The translations under genes and the position numbers were made by a program. From contig NC_134958.1 of NCBI RefSeq assembly GCF_965638725.1, forward strand, positions 18,107,464 to 18,171,463: 64,000 nucleotides of DNA, given 5' to 3'. The notes beneath the pieces were generated by a model. That model searched no databases. It was not told the origin of the DNA and saw only the letters and a program-made list of their open reading frames with translations. The stretch comes from Aptenodytes patagonicus. Taxonomy: Eukaryota > Chordata > Aves > Sphenisciformes > Spheniscidae. Below, piece after piece: positions 39,331-50,233 of the stretch (position 1 is the first letter of the stretch; every line of letters starts with the position of its first letter).

Positions 39331-42300
39331 ACAGCGTCGAGACCTGGCTGGGGCTTCTGCCACGGCTGCTGCAGTATCCCACTCCTTTCTTCAGCGTTCG
39401 GGAATTAGGAAACGGAGGTTTCTGTTTCAGCCAGAAAGCGTTGGTAGCTCTAGAGAAAAAACTGGAAGAGACTACCCAAATATAAAAGCTGAGGAGTAAG
39501 GCAGCGGAGGAAGACAATTACCGTTTTAAAACCAAGGGTCTGTATCTTGCATGTTTGAGGTGTTTAGTGCTACGCTCTTTACTTCCCCAAAACGTCTGGA
39601 GTGCTTAAATATGATCAAGATATAATAAAATGCAACTGTGGAAGAGTAGAATGTTCTGTCCAGCTGCTACTTCATACACAAAGTGTAACGAAGCTGAAAG
39701 GCTTAATAGTTATAATGTCTTTATTTCTAGGAATGTTTAGTAGCAGTACTCCAAGAGATGGGTAGAAAGTTAAGCAATAGCAATAATTGTTGAAAGGTGC
39801 TGTTCTGTAGCATCAAAATACCTAAGCAGATATAAAAACAGCTGCAGTGTCACCGTATGACTAACTTAATGGAAGGCATGAAATGAATGAAAGCTAGTAA
39901 ATTCTGCAAAATAGAAAATAAAAAATTAATATTAACTGTTGTGCTTTTTAAAGCTCAATTTTTTTTCTACTCTTAGTGTGCAAGATGGACTGGCTACTGA
40001 CTTCAGAGCATTAACAAAGACTCTCTATGATTTGAATAAACCTCTAGGAAGTAATATAGTTCACAGGGGTCCTCTAAAAGAGCTGGTGATAGAAGATTTT
40101 GATGAAGAACAGATTTGGCAACAACTAGAGCTCCAGAACAATGCAGTTCTCGATTTCTTCAAGAAATCCATTGCAAGGGATGCCAGGGATGAAGATCTGT
40201 GCCTTCTCTCAGACCAGGAAGAGGATGGCTCTGATGCAGAGACCAGCAGTGACACGGAATTGGAAGACCACATAATGAAAGCAGAAACTGAACAGAAGAA
40301 TGTTTATACAAAAGATAAAACTAAAGCTAAAGAAAAGCAAAGTAAACTCAGAGAAAGCCTAATGCAGAAATACAGTGATGAGGATTCTGATATTGACTTT
40401 GATATTGAAGCACTGGAGCAACAAACTAAAACAGCCAAGGAAACCACATTGAAAAAAATAGGAAGAAAATCTATAGTAGATGACAAGTTTTTCAAGCTGG
40501 CTGAGATGGAAGCTTTTTTAGACCAGGCAGAGAAGGAAAACAGGGAGGAGGAGGAAGATATTAATTATTTTGAAGACATCATCTCAGATGATGAGGAAGA
40601 AGAGTCTGAAGAAGCTAAAGTCAAAGTAAGAATATCAGTTAATTAATTTCCTGATCTCTCTTTTCCTTTAAATCAAGATCTGGTATCCGTTAGGGTGACT
40701 ATAAATTGTTGAACTCTGAGTAGAAACTACCAAGTTAAATTTGATTAGATGACTAATGACTACTTCTGAAACTTTACTTCAATAATATACTTGACATGAA
40801 TATCTGATAACAAAACATCCTAGTGTAGAAGAACATACCGTCCTGCTATTCCAGTCTCTCTTTAGATGGGTCTTGGGTTTTTGTATGAATAAAGGAAGAG
40901 ACAGTATGTCATAAGAAATAAGTGACCTTGCAGAATTGCAGAGTAGGCGCAAATGAAAAAGATGTGTTACTCAACACTGACATCTGGCAATTAGAGATCA
41001 CTATGGTGACTGAGGCAGAGCAAAGCGCTTTGGGGCAACTTCTTTTTCCAGGGACATGGCTTTGTAACTGATTTAACTTAAGTTGCTAAGTAGTTGTTTC
41101 AAAAATAAATCTTTTATTATTTGGTATTACCAGAGATTCTTGCTAGCAAGTAAGAACTATGCCCAGGGTGTAAGGGAACGTGTATGCATTCCAACAAGTA
41201 ATCGGCAAAATCTACTGCTCTTTGACTTCTGTGTATGTTGAAAATGTTGGAAATGAGTTTAAGTGGTAGAATATTTTAAATACTTGTAAAAGAGATTAAT
41301 TTTACTAAGATGCCCTACCACAGATTAATGCTTCAATAAACTGAATTACTGTTACACAAGTAGTGTTATTCCCCAGGTGCTAAAGACTTTAAAAGACAGG
41401 ATACCCTTAGACTTCTGTCAGTCTAACAGTTTTGGTTTGTTTTGGTTTTTTGGTTTGTTTTTTTTTTTTCTCTACCCTTCTTAGCCAATTAAAAGTTCTA
41501 GAGATTTGACATACAAAGATTTCTTTGATCCAGTCGATGACAATGATGATTTCGTAGCTAATGATGTTGAAGATGATCAGGAAGAGGCAGCAGACAGTGC
41601 TACTGAAGAGGAGAATGAAGAAAGCATGTCAGAGTAAGTATATGCATTATTTGCAGTTAAAGTGTCCTTGTAATTTTACACTGAAGTGAAGTAGAAAATA
41701 AAGTGTGAATTCCAGCCTGACTTTGGTCATGGTTTGCCATTCTCTGTTATCTGTTGTGTGTTCATGGTTTGCATTGTCACCTTATTTAAAAAATAGTTTA
41801 TTTACTTACCTTTTGAGTATTGTTTCTTGATATTTATTTGAATAAATCATTTAACAGCTGTAACTTCTTCAGTTTTCGAAAGTTATTTTTGATATATAGA
41901 AGTTTCCCTAGTGTCCCCTGCCTTGAGGTTTCAATGAAAGCCTATTGTATTTCTTAACTGTGGGTTAGTTGTAACAGGTAAACATCTAATGGCTGAAGTA
42001 CCTTCATGTAAAAAAATTATAGAGGCTTTTCAACCTTTATTTTATATTAAATTTTAATGTTACAGGGTCGAGGATATGAATGAAATGATGATGGAGAATA
42101 TGAGAAGTAAAGAAGCCTCTAAAAAAGTTACTTTCAGTTTGCCAGATGACAGTGAAACAGAAGATGTTACTGATACGCAATTAGAGAAGGGCATCGATCC
42201 CAGTGAAATAAAGTCGTCTTTTGAGAAGAGACAGGAAAAGGTAATTTTTTTTTTTTAATTATTTTGCTAATACTTCAAAACAGTGGCCAATATATGTTTT

Positions 42301-45300
42301 GTTTTGTTTTTTTTAAATGATTGTGTAATTTGTTCGGAGTCTGGCAAATATAAAGAGGCTATTTACAAATTAAGAAAAAAAAAAAAGTGGCTTATCTACA
42401 TCAGATATATATGAGATCATATATTCCCTCATCTTTATGTGAGAAGTTAGAAGTACCTGAAATAACTACTAATTTCTTGCCTTGAGTTTACTTGTGAGCT
42501 CTATGTTTTAAACTTCTTAGGAAATTGTGTTTTTCAGATGAGCAAAAAAATAAAAAATTTAGAAGAAGAGTTGTTAGAGGAGAAACCTTGGCAGCTTAAA
42601 GGAGAAGTGACTGGACAAAAACGACCTGAAAACAGCCTTTTGGAGGAAACGGTACTTTTTGACCATGCAGTCCGAATGGGTAAGTAGTGAGAGAGGGCTT
42701 TCCTGAAAGCGTGTTGCATACGTTTGTTGGGTTTTCTTTCCTTTGACCTTGCTGAAAACACCTGTCACTCAAGAGCAGGGTCACAAAACACTAAGTTAAA
42801 CTTCTCAGTGCGTTTTTGAGGTGCATTTTCATGGTGGAAACTACGGGAAGCTATGATCTTCTTTTCTTCATTTTTAACTTAGCTGAAAGTTCACTAATGC
42901 AGTGGCAGATTTAGTAATTTACAAGCCTTACTTAATATGATTATTCTCTTCAAAATAGAGGAAAACATTATTTACTTAACTCACCTTCAATTACTACATT
43001 TTTGTTAAGGCTTTACTTTTTTTTCCTGTTGTTTATTCTTCATAGTACAAAAGGTATTTCTTGCTGGAGAAACATTAATCTTAAAAATTCTTCTTTTTCT
43101 CCTCTCAGCGCCTGTGATCACGGAAGAAACTACTTTTCAGCTTGAAGATATCATTAAACAGAGAATATTGGATGAGGTTAGTATTATCTTAGTTGTTCCT
43201 CCCTATTTTGTTCATAGACTTGATTCACTGTGCACGTTCCAAGGATGAGTTTGAAGCTCTTAAAATGTTAGGTGTAGAGTTATCTTAATTTCTGCAACTG
43301 GTTGTTTTATGCTTTTGCCTTGATGAATGTGTCTTTAGATTTCTAAGGAGCTCTATTTTTACATGCCTGTTATATGCTAGGTTTTGGTGCACTTCCGAAA
43401 AATGCGTGTTGGCAGATAAAACTATAAGGAGTTTATTTGGAATATAATGCCAGTCTGTAAACTTCGTCTATGATGTGACTGTAGCACTCTGAACATTCTG
43501 AATACTAACCAAAACTAAATTGTTTACTTCGTGTTTCTTAAAAGCTACTGATAAAAGACTAGTTTCCCACAGCTTGATGAGGCTTATTGTTAGTTGAATA
43601 AAAAAAATTGGTATATATGAGGGGAGAGTATTTAAGTACTTAAGAAAATTACACATTTGTTATTTGTTACACAATTTTTACCCCAATCCACTGAAAATAA
43701 ACACACAAGCTAGAGCTATAAGTCTTTTATTACTTTTTTTTCAAATGAAAGTAAGTGTGAAACTTAATGAGTTCCTGGGAAGCCACATGCATAAACCAGT
43801 TAATGTGTCAGATATGTAATACAGAAAATATTCTAAATAAGCTGTAGCACCTGATATTTGACTGTAGTTGCATTTGGTCATTAATTTATGACTTTCTCAG
43901 GCATGGGATGATGTAGTACCAAAAGAAAAACCAAAAGAGGAGGCTTTTGAATACAAGAAACGTATCACTTTGGATCATGAAAAGAGTAAACTGAGTCTTG
44001 CTGAGATCTATGAGCAAGAATACATGAAACTTCACCAGGTAATGTAAGCAATGCCTTTCCTTTCAGTTTGAAGTTCATATCACATAATTTTGTATCTTCA
44101 TTTGTACACATAATTTTGTATCTTCATTTGTACACTGCTAACTCTGCTTTCAGCTTTCTGGAAGCACTCCAATCTTTCTCTGACTGTTCACCAGTGAAAT
44201 GGCTCTGAATTGTATATTGTGGTGTTATCAGTCTTGCTAAAGTAAAATACCTTTATGAATGGTGTTGCAGTAACATTGCATTATTAATGCAGCAAAAGAC
44301 TGAAGAGGAAGAAAATCCTGAACACAAAGAAATTCAGGAAATGATGGATTCACTCTTCCTGAAGCTGGATGCGCTTTGTAACTTCCACTTCACACCCAAA
44401 CCGGTAAGTACCTACGTTTAATTAAGTTGGAGTTACTCTCCCCCCCACCGTGAAACTAGATACTTTAAAATATATTTAGGAAATGGAAAGTAAAGTAAAC
44501 ATTGAGTGTTATTAAGCTTGTTCTTATTTCATATTAAATGCACTAATGCCTCTAAACAAAACCAAATATTTAGTATCTTCAGTTAGCTGTAAGCTGCTGT
44601 GAGATGGTGTGCTCAGTCCTGAATATGTTTGCTTATTTCTAGCCTGTGCCAGAAGTTAAAATAGTTTCGAACCTTCCAGCTATAAGTATGGAAGAAGTAG
44701 CACCTGTTGCTGTTAGTGATGCTGCTCTCTTAGCACCAGAGGAGATCAAGGTAAATATAAATTCAAATCATGTAAGGATCTGGAGGGGATCTGTATTGTT
44801 GATAGAAGGGTGTACTGGCTGCCAGATCAATGGGAGAATTCTGCCCTTTCCCACCCTGGGTTCCTCACCTTGTGGACCTTCTTGCCTAGCATTTTAGTGG
44901 TGGTGGTTGTTGGGGCTTTGCAGGGGGGAGGGGTGCGCTTTTCTTTTTTTCTTTCTTTTTTTTTTTTTATAACTGGAAGGAGAGGGGAAAGAGTTAATTT
45001 TAGTTGGCTACACGAGGCCATAATATTATGCTTCGTTTTTGTTCTTGACTATTAATGGTAATTATTTTCCCAACATATATATGGGTATTTGGAAGGGGAA
45101 AGCTAAATGACAATAGGGAAGAGCAATTAGCCTGTCTTTGATCAATTGTACAAATCTCACTTCCCAACTTTTGCCCGTTTTTGGCCTTTGCCTTAATGCG
45201 GTATCGCCCTGAGCTGTCTAAACACTTGAAATAATGGGAACTCTAAGACAGATTTGAGTACTGTGAACTTTTTGTTTTTACTGTTTTCTTTTGCACACTT

Positions 45301-47058
45301 ATGGATCTAGAGATCTTGTTCTCTTTAGGAAAAGAACAAAGCTGGTGATGTCAAAACAGATGCAGAAAAGACTCCCACAGACAAAAAACGAGAACGAAGA
45401 AAGAAAAAGCTTCGTAAGCGTATGAAGCTAAGAGAAAAGGAGAAGCGTCAAAAGCTTCTTGAAAAGATGAAACCAGAACAAGGCACAAAACTTAGCAAAA
45501 AAGCTGCTGCAGCAAAATTAAAAAAGCTTACAAAAGAAGGCAAAGCATCTCTGCTCAAGGTAAGGCTCTCTGAAGTAGTCCTGTATAACTTGAAGCTTCC
45601 CAGCTAACAAATATTAAAATCCCAAGGATAGATAATATTTAGCTAGAGAGAGGAAAGGGAACTTTATCACGAAGAATTACAAAGTATAGTGTTTGTTTCC
45701 CTCCTATTCCTCTTGGCACAGCTACATCTCCTCATCTTTCTCCATCCCCTCAAAAATTCTTGTATGCAAGTAGTATATCTGCTTACCACCCAAGCCTTGT
45801 AACCTTATTTATGGCTGAGCAAATATAAAAGGTAAATGTAGCTGCTGGAAAGAAAGAGGTAGGAAGAAGACATGGAAAGGGCAGATGCATACTCCCTCCC
45901 CACCCCCCTTTTCCTCTCCCCACCCCCTTCTTTCCCCTGTATTCTTTTGAACTCCAGTTTTGGAAGGACTGTTCTAATCCATACTTGTAACTGTCTTAAG
46001 CACAGTAGCGTTGAATGCATTTTTAGTCCTGATTTTGCTGATCATGTTGACAGCATGATGTCAGTATAGAGGCCTGAAAAAATACAGCTCTGGTTACACT
46101 TTGCAGTGACCCCCTTGCTTATAATGCATATTTATGTGGATGTTATTTCTTTAATTATGAATAAACCATACCTCAATGGTTGTTGGAACCTTTAGAACCT
46201 TACTCAGAGTATGAAATATATTTGAATTTGTAAGCAACTTAATCTTTAGATATGGAAAAATACGAAAAAGTTGTATGATGCAGTTACTTCATATCAAAGT
46301 ATATTCACAAAGCAGAAATGATTGTTTGCATTAGGTACTACTTTGTATTTATTTCAAAGTTCACAAGGTGGCATTCCTGCAAATACTAAGACATATGCTC
46401 TTATTTCCTGCATTTGAACCTTGATTAAACGAGACCACTTGCGTGCATAATTGAGGATGAGGTTTCTATTTAGTTCTTTCTAGGCTTTGAGTAACTTAAG
46501 CTATTTCAAAATAGAATATTCCTATTTAACTTTCTACTTCTTATTTTGAGGTGTTAGAAACTAATAGGAAAAATAACTTGATTACTTCTAAAACGTTTGT
46601 GCTTACCTTTTCAAAAGGAGAGCAGAACGCAAAATATAGATACGTAGTTGTAGCTCATGATGTGCAAGCGTCTTGGTGCCTGTTCTTACCGACGGTGCTA
46701 ACTGCTCATTAGAGAGGGAACGTACTTTTTATTTCTTTAGATAGTAGGAGTGGTATAAGAATGCAGTGCAAAGTATCCTCTGAAAATCAATTACCGGATT
46801 TTTTTTTTTTTTTTAGTCAAATACCATTATATGTGAGTGACTGGTAGGTAGTATAACGGTACTGTTTGTACATTTCTTGGTTATAACAAGTATTTTGTCC
46901 ATTGACAGGATGAAGGTAAAGACAAGGTCTTGAAATCATCCCAGGCCTTCTTCTCTCAACTACAAGACCAAGTAAAAATGCAAATCAAAGACGCAAACAA
47001 ATTAAAGAAGAAAGAGGAGAAGCAGAAAACACTCTCTGTTCATAAACTGAAACTATAA
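39069..47058 (+). CDS. MPHOSPH10: MPHOSPH10, U3 small nucleolar ribonucleoprotein MPP10, complete (11 coding exons)
   Basis: Component of the SSU processome; with IMP3 and IMP4 it supports the U3 snoRNA-guided cleavages that make 18S rRNA in the nucleolus. Coding exons: 39069-39145, 39977-40625, 41485-41633, 42066-42240, 42538-42679, 43109-43176, 43901-44038, 44293-44403, 44643-44750, 45329-45559, 46909-47058. All joins are GT-AG and in frame, giving 665 residues against 681 in human. Family landmarks in order: [14 protein letters not shown] near residue 70; long Asp/Glu-rich tracts; [47 protein letters not shown]; the Mpp10 core around VITEET, AWDDVV and [20 protein letters not shown]; a Lys/Arg-rich nuclear-type tract around [10 protein letters not shown]; and the C-terminal SVHKLKL. 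The ATG sits in AAGATGGCGGC, a strong Kozak context that also fits YY1. Confidence 0.97.
39977..40625 (+). CDS. MPHOSPH10: MPHOSPH10 coding exon 2 (acidic region)
   Basis: Residues 26-242, the largest coding exon. The acceptor is CTCTTAG|TGTGC and the donor is AAA|GTAAGA. It contains the conserved [15 protein letters not shown] and [10 protein letters not shown] segments, then acidic stretches with many Ser-Asp/Glu sites of casein-kinase-2 type, and [17 protein letters not shown]. Confidence 0.95.
41485..41633 (+). CDS. MPHOSPH10: MPHOSPH10 coding exon 3
   Basis: Residues 243-291 plus two bases. The acceptor follows a long pyrimidine tract (CTTCTTAG|CCAATT) and the donor is CAGA|GTAAGT. It carries [10 protein letters not shown] followed by an acidic run. 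Confidence 0.93.
42066..42240 (+). CDS. MPHOSPH10: MPHOSPH10 coding exon 4
   Basis: Residues 292-350. The acceptor is TTACAG|GGTCGAG and the donor is GAAAAG|GTAATT. Contains a Met-rich acidic stretch, the conserved [16 protein letters not shown], and [11 protein letters not shown]. Confidence 0.93.
42538..42679 (+). CDS. MPHOSPH10: MPHOSPH10 coding exon 5
   Basis: Residues 351-397 plus one base. The acceptor is GTGTTTTTCAG|ATGAGC and the donor is CGAATGG|GTAAGT. Encodes the coiled-coil-like start of the conserved core ([16 protein letters not shown]) and [19 protein letters not shown]. Confidence 0.94.
43109..43176 (+). CDS. MPHOSPH10: MPHOSPH10 coding exon 6
   Basis: Residues 398-420. The acceptor is CCTCTCAG|CGCC and the donor is GATGAG|GTTAGT. 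Encodes [19 protein letters not shown], highly similar to human. Short, but fixed by phase and identity. Confidence 0.94.
43901..44038 (+). CDS. MPHOSPH10: MPHOSPH10 coding exon 7
   Basis: Residues 421-466. The acceptor is CTTTCTCAG|GCATGG and the donor is CACCAG|GTAATG. Carries [16 protein letters not shown] and the family signature [15 protein letters not shown]. Confidence 0.95.
44081..44132. repeat. Perfect 26-bp tandem duplication in MPHOSPH10 intron 7
   Basis: Two identical head-to-tail copies (44081-44106, 44107-44132) of a unit beginning CACATAATTTTG and ending TTCATTTGTA. Perfect identity implies a recent duplication. Confidence 0.95.
44293..44403 (+). CDS. MPHOSPH10: MPHOSPH10 coding exon 8
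   Basis: Residues 467-503. The acceptor is ATGCAG|CAAAAG and the donor is AAACCG|GTAAGT. Encodes [18 protein letters not shown] and [15 protein letters not shown]. Confidence 0.95.
44643..44750 (+). CDS. MPHOSPH10: MPHOSPH10 coding exon 9
   Basis: Residues 504-539. The acceptor is TTCTAG|CCTGTG and the donor is ATCAAG|GTAAAT. Encodes [20 protein letters not shown] and [11 protein letters not shown], almost identical to human. Confidence 0.95.
45329..45559 (+). CDS. MPHOSPH10: MPHOSPH10 coding exon 10 (basic region)
   Basis: Residues 540-616. The acceptor is TCTCTTTAG|GAAAAG and the donor is CTCAAG|GTAAGG. Very Lys/Arg-rich (around [16 protein letters not shown]), a probable nuclear/nucleolar targeting and RNA-contact region. 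Confidence 0.94.
46909..47058 (+). CDS. MPHOSPH10: MPHOSPH10 coding exon 11 (C-terminus)
   Basis: Residues 617-665 and the TAA stop. The acceptor is CATTGACAG|GATGAA. Encodes [17 protein letters not shown] and the terminal SVHKLKL shared with human. Confidence 0.96.
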   Translation, partial: DEGKDKVLKSSQAFFSQLQDQVKMQIKDANKLKKKEEKQKTLSVHKLKL

Positions 47059-47092
47059 TTTACCTTTTTTATGTATGTTGCATCTTGTATAT

Positions 47093-47098
47093 ATTAAA
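47093..47098 (+). terminator. MPHOSPH10 poly(A) signal ATTAAA
   Basis: ATTAAA variant starting 35 bases after the stop codon, with T/GT-rich sequence 35-60 bases further on. No AATAAA lies closer. Predicts a 3' UTR of about 55-60 bases. Confidence 0.65.
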
Positions 47099-47852
47099 GC
47101 GTTTCTACGTGAATGCTGAACTTTAGTAGGTTTTATTCTGTGTCGATCTTTAAAATGTTGTGTGTACTTCTAAGGAGCCGTAAAGACACTTTCCTTTAGG
47201 TTTTACTTTTTTTTTCTACGATAGAACTCTGATTTTGTCTTTTTATTCTAAAAAGAAAGCTTCTTGCCATGGGCAGATGATACGTAACCATGCAGAATAC
47301 TCGGTATGTGTGCTTTGACTGTACCCTCTCTTTAACCTATAGTCCATAGCTTTTGTATCTGCTGTTGTAACAGCTCTGTGTGTATTGCAGGAGTAACGGC
47401 ATTTATTGAAGAACTTAAGAAGTATCCTGGCAGTATAAATTGGAAATTATCTTTTGAAATTGTGATTAGCAAACAGGGAGGACACAGAAGCTTTTTAAGC
47501 CTGCAGCAGCTCAGAGTAAGCAAATGGTATCTTTTAACTTAAAGGATATTTCTCAAGGTGGAAATATTTCAGTATTTGCTCTTTTCTTGGCTGACCAAAA
47601 AAAAAGTGCCCCTCTGCTTCCCCGTTCTAAAGAAGGATCACAACTGTTTTCCACCGTTTGTCGTTAAAGGAAATTTTAAATTTAAAGAGGGCAAGACGTT
47701 CAAAATAAACAGCTCTTAGTTCGCACGTTTCGATCGGAGTGCGGTACCCAGGCTCCGCAATCTGCTCCCCAGGCCTGCCACCCGCCATCGGCGATGCATT
47801 GCGCTGGCCTGGGGGCGGGGGCGGAGGAGCGGCAGGCCGCGGCGTGCCGTGG

Positions 47853-47886
47853 GGCGGGGCCCGCTGCCGGGCGGGGCCCGCTGCCG
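47853..47886. repeat. 17-bp tandem duplication of a GC-box unit
   Basis: GGCGGGGCCCGCTGCCG occurs twice head-to-tail (47853-47869, 47870-47886), doubling a potential Sp1/KLF site in the FAN1 island. Confidence 0.9.
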
Positions 47887-48054
47887 CGCGGGGCGCGGGG
47901 CCCCGCCTCCGGGGGCGGCCTTCGCGGGTGCCGCGGCCGTCGAGCGGCGCGCCTCGCGCGGCGGCCCCTCACGGCGCCCCCCCGGGCCGGCCGCGGCGGA
48001 GGGACGCTCGGCTGCGGCGCCGGTGCGTGGGGAAGGTCCGGCGGGGCGGGCTGC

Positions 48055-48068
48055 GGGGGGGGGGGGGG
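48055..48068 (+). repeat. Run of 14 G
   Basis: Uninterrupted G tract in the FAN1 CpG island, flanked by further G clusters; quadruplex-prone and liable to sequencing length error. Confidence 0.9.
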
Positions 48069-48799
48069 CTTCGGTTGGGCCCCTCGCGCGGCCCAGGCGA
48101 GGGGAGGCGGCGGCCGGTCGACGGGGAGGGGTAGCGGCGCCAGCGGGGGCGGGCAGGCGAGAGGCGGGCACCTCTCGCCTGCCGGGCGGTAGCAGAAGTG
48201 GGTTCAGGAGCCGGAGGCGCCGCCGCCCACGTCGGGAACGCATCGAGGGCTCCCCTGCCGCTGCGCCGCCCGGAGCGGCGTGGCCTGCTCGGAACGGGCC
48301 CGGGAGAGCACGGCCCGGCCGGCGCGACGCCCTCGGCCTTCCCGCAGCGCCACAAGGGCGATCAAGTGCGCTGCGAGACGCTGCGCCCGTCTCGGTACGC
48401 GCGCTCTGCGGAGGGGGATGGTCGGCACCGAAAAGCAGCGTGCCTATACATGGCGAACGGGGTAACCACAACAATTAGAGGACTTGACTATGTCCTCACG
48501 TTGAGTTTTATCTCAAGTTTTCATTTACATCAGCAAGTGAACGTGGCGTTTAAATAGTCAAAGTGCGCAGTAGTGTTTCCATCTTCTAAACCATTCCCGT
48601 GAAGCCAGCCGCGGCGCTCAGCACGACATCACGGCCTGCCTGCCTAGCGAGCAGGTGAAGGGACAGTTGCCTTGTAGCAGTTCAGGATTGCTTGATTTTT
48701 CCACTTTTAGGGTTTTATTTTTTTTCTTCTCCCCATTCATTGTGGTTGCATTTGGTACTTTAGAAGATCTTTCAGTATCTTTTTTTTTTTCTCTTGAAG

Positions 48800-48930
48800 G
48801 CACGTCAGAGAATTACAGATGGAAAATGCAAAGCCAAGAAAAGTCCTTTTTTTCTTTTATGCATTGCAGAATAAGGAAATATGGCCTGAATGAAGTTGCC
48901 TGTGCCATGTAAATGCTTTGAAGTTTTGCA
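48800..48930 (+). other. FAN1: FAN1 5' UTR part of the first coding exon, with clustered upstream ATGs
   Basis: A T-rich tract ending CTCTTGAAG at 48799 is a good acceptor, so the exon probably begins at 48800 with a separate non-coding first exon in the CpG island. The 131-base leader holds at least six ATGs before the FAN1 start: 48819, 48826, 48881, 48890, 48907 and 48913. Those at 48819 (24 codons, stop at 48891) and 48826 (28 codons, stop at 48910) form short uORFs. The one at 48881 is ATG-GCC-TGA, and the one at 48890 overlaps the FAN1 start in another frame. Confidence 0.6.
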
Positions 48931-50233
48931 ATGGCAGAAGCTAGGTCTTCAGAAATTAAAAGATCCCGAATAAGTTTGTCACTCAGTAAAAATAAGAAAA
49001 AAAAAGGAACAACAAAAAGTGTGGAAGGTGAAGGGACACCATCTATACCTTCAGCATCCTCCTCTATTATTTCCTTTTTTAACAATGTTCCCCCTGCCAA
49101 AATTACCTGTCCCACGTGTGGGCAAATGGTGCCAAGATACAGAATAAATGAGCACATGGATGAAACATGTCAGAGAAACCATGGTGAGATTGGCATCATT
49201 GATTCAACACTCAACGCTTTTAGGAATGAGAGTCCCCCAGCTGCAAATGTGAACAATAATTCCAGCTTATATTTTTCAAAAAACCTCTTAAATCTAGAAA
49301 CAAGTCCTTCCAAAAGCAGTTTATTGAAAACAGAAGGGAGTGCAGTACAACGGATTAGTCCTTATTTTAGCAATAATAGTTCAGTCTGTAGTGTTAACAA
49401 TGAACCACAGGCTCAAACAATTAGAATAGTCTCTTTGGGAAGCTTGTCATCTAAACTGTCCAGAAGACGACATATCCAGGGAGGAAAACAAATCCTGTAT
49501 AAAGAGATCGACTCTTCACCTCCAGCTGTTCACAATATGTGCAAAAGTGCTGCAGCACTGGATGATGATGAGATTTATGCTGGGCATAGTTCTCAGAAAG
49601 AAAATCAGCTTGCTCAGAGAGAGCACCAGGAACAAAATTTTTCAAAGAAGGAACCTGAATTTCAAGAAGAAATAAAAAAATGTAACGGAGAAGACCTTGT
49701 AGATATTGTTCAGGTACCATTACCAGCTGATAGCATTAATGGCAAAAGGTTACCAATTGGTACAAGGAGCACCAAAACAGAAAGCAGGTCTGAAGGTGTG
49801 ATACTTAGTCCTGAGAAATTTGAAACACATCTAGCCATTGATACTTCAGCAGAGCTGGCCGATAGTTTGGAAGTCAAGGCTCAGCCTCGCATTCAGGTTG
49901 TTCCTTCTTCGAAGACAGAAGTGAACTGTGGTACACAAAATTGCTTTAGCAAGGGTGATGTACAGGTACTTCCTGTGGAAGTTCATGAAGACTTTAAAGA
50001 TGAGATTAATCATACTTTGTCAGAAACTGTGGAAAAGGTAGAATTTCAAAATTCCATTGGGGACATTTTAGACAAAATAAATGAGGTTAGCTCTGTGCCC
50101 AGCTCTCCTGGTCACCCATATTACCTCCAGAATTTTTTAGTGGTGCTGCGAGCAGTCTTGGAGAATGAAGATGATGTCAGACTCTTTGATGAGCAAGATA
50201 GGAACATTATAACCAAGTTCTGCAAATTATCAG
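48931..50233 (+). CDS. FAN1: FAN1 first coding exon (UBZ, SPYF)
   Basis: Residues 1-434 plus one base. The start ATG has G at -3 and G at +4 and begins [20 protein letters not shown], parallel to human RPRRSLSISK. The donor is TTATCAG|GTATCT. Frame readthrough past the donor gives only a short low-complexity tail. Its end ([12 protein letters not shown], then [12 protein letters not shown]) is highly conserved, while the middle linker is divergent. Confidence 0.94.

Larger units (their letters stand above)
47745..48470 (+). promoter_or_regulatory. CpG island, probable FAN1 promoter and non-coding exon 1
   Basis: Very GC- and CpG-rich block between AT-rich flanks, 0.65 kb after the MPHOSPH10 poly(A) signal and upstream of the FAN1 coding start. 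It contains Sp1-type GC boxes (GGGGCGGGG at 47812-47820), a perfect 17-bp GC-box tandem duplication at 47853-47886 and a 14-base G run. The exact start site and exon 1 donor cannot be fixed from sequence. Long open frames on both strands here are a by-product of GC content. Confidence 0.75.

Noticed and set aside
39146-46908. Search of MPHOSPH10 introns for C/D-box snoRNAs, as is common in ribosome-biogenesis genes
   Set aside because: No paired C (RUGAUGA) and D (CUGA) boxes with terminal stem were seen by eye; a covariance search would be needed to exclude them.
47716-48478. Long open frames (up to 252 codons) on both strands in the FAN1 island
   Set aside because: Mutually overlapping, Arg/Ala/Gly/Pro-rich, no family; typical of CpG islands.
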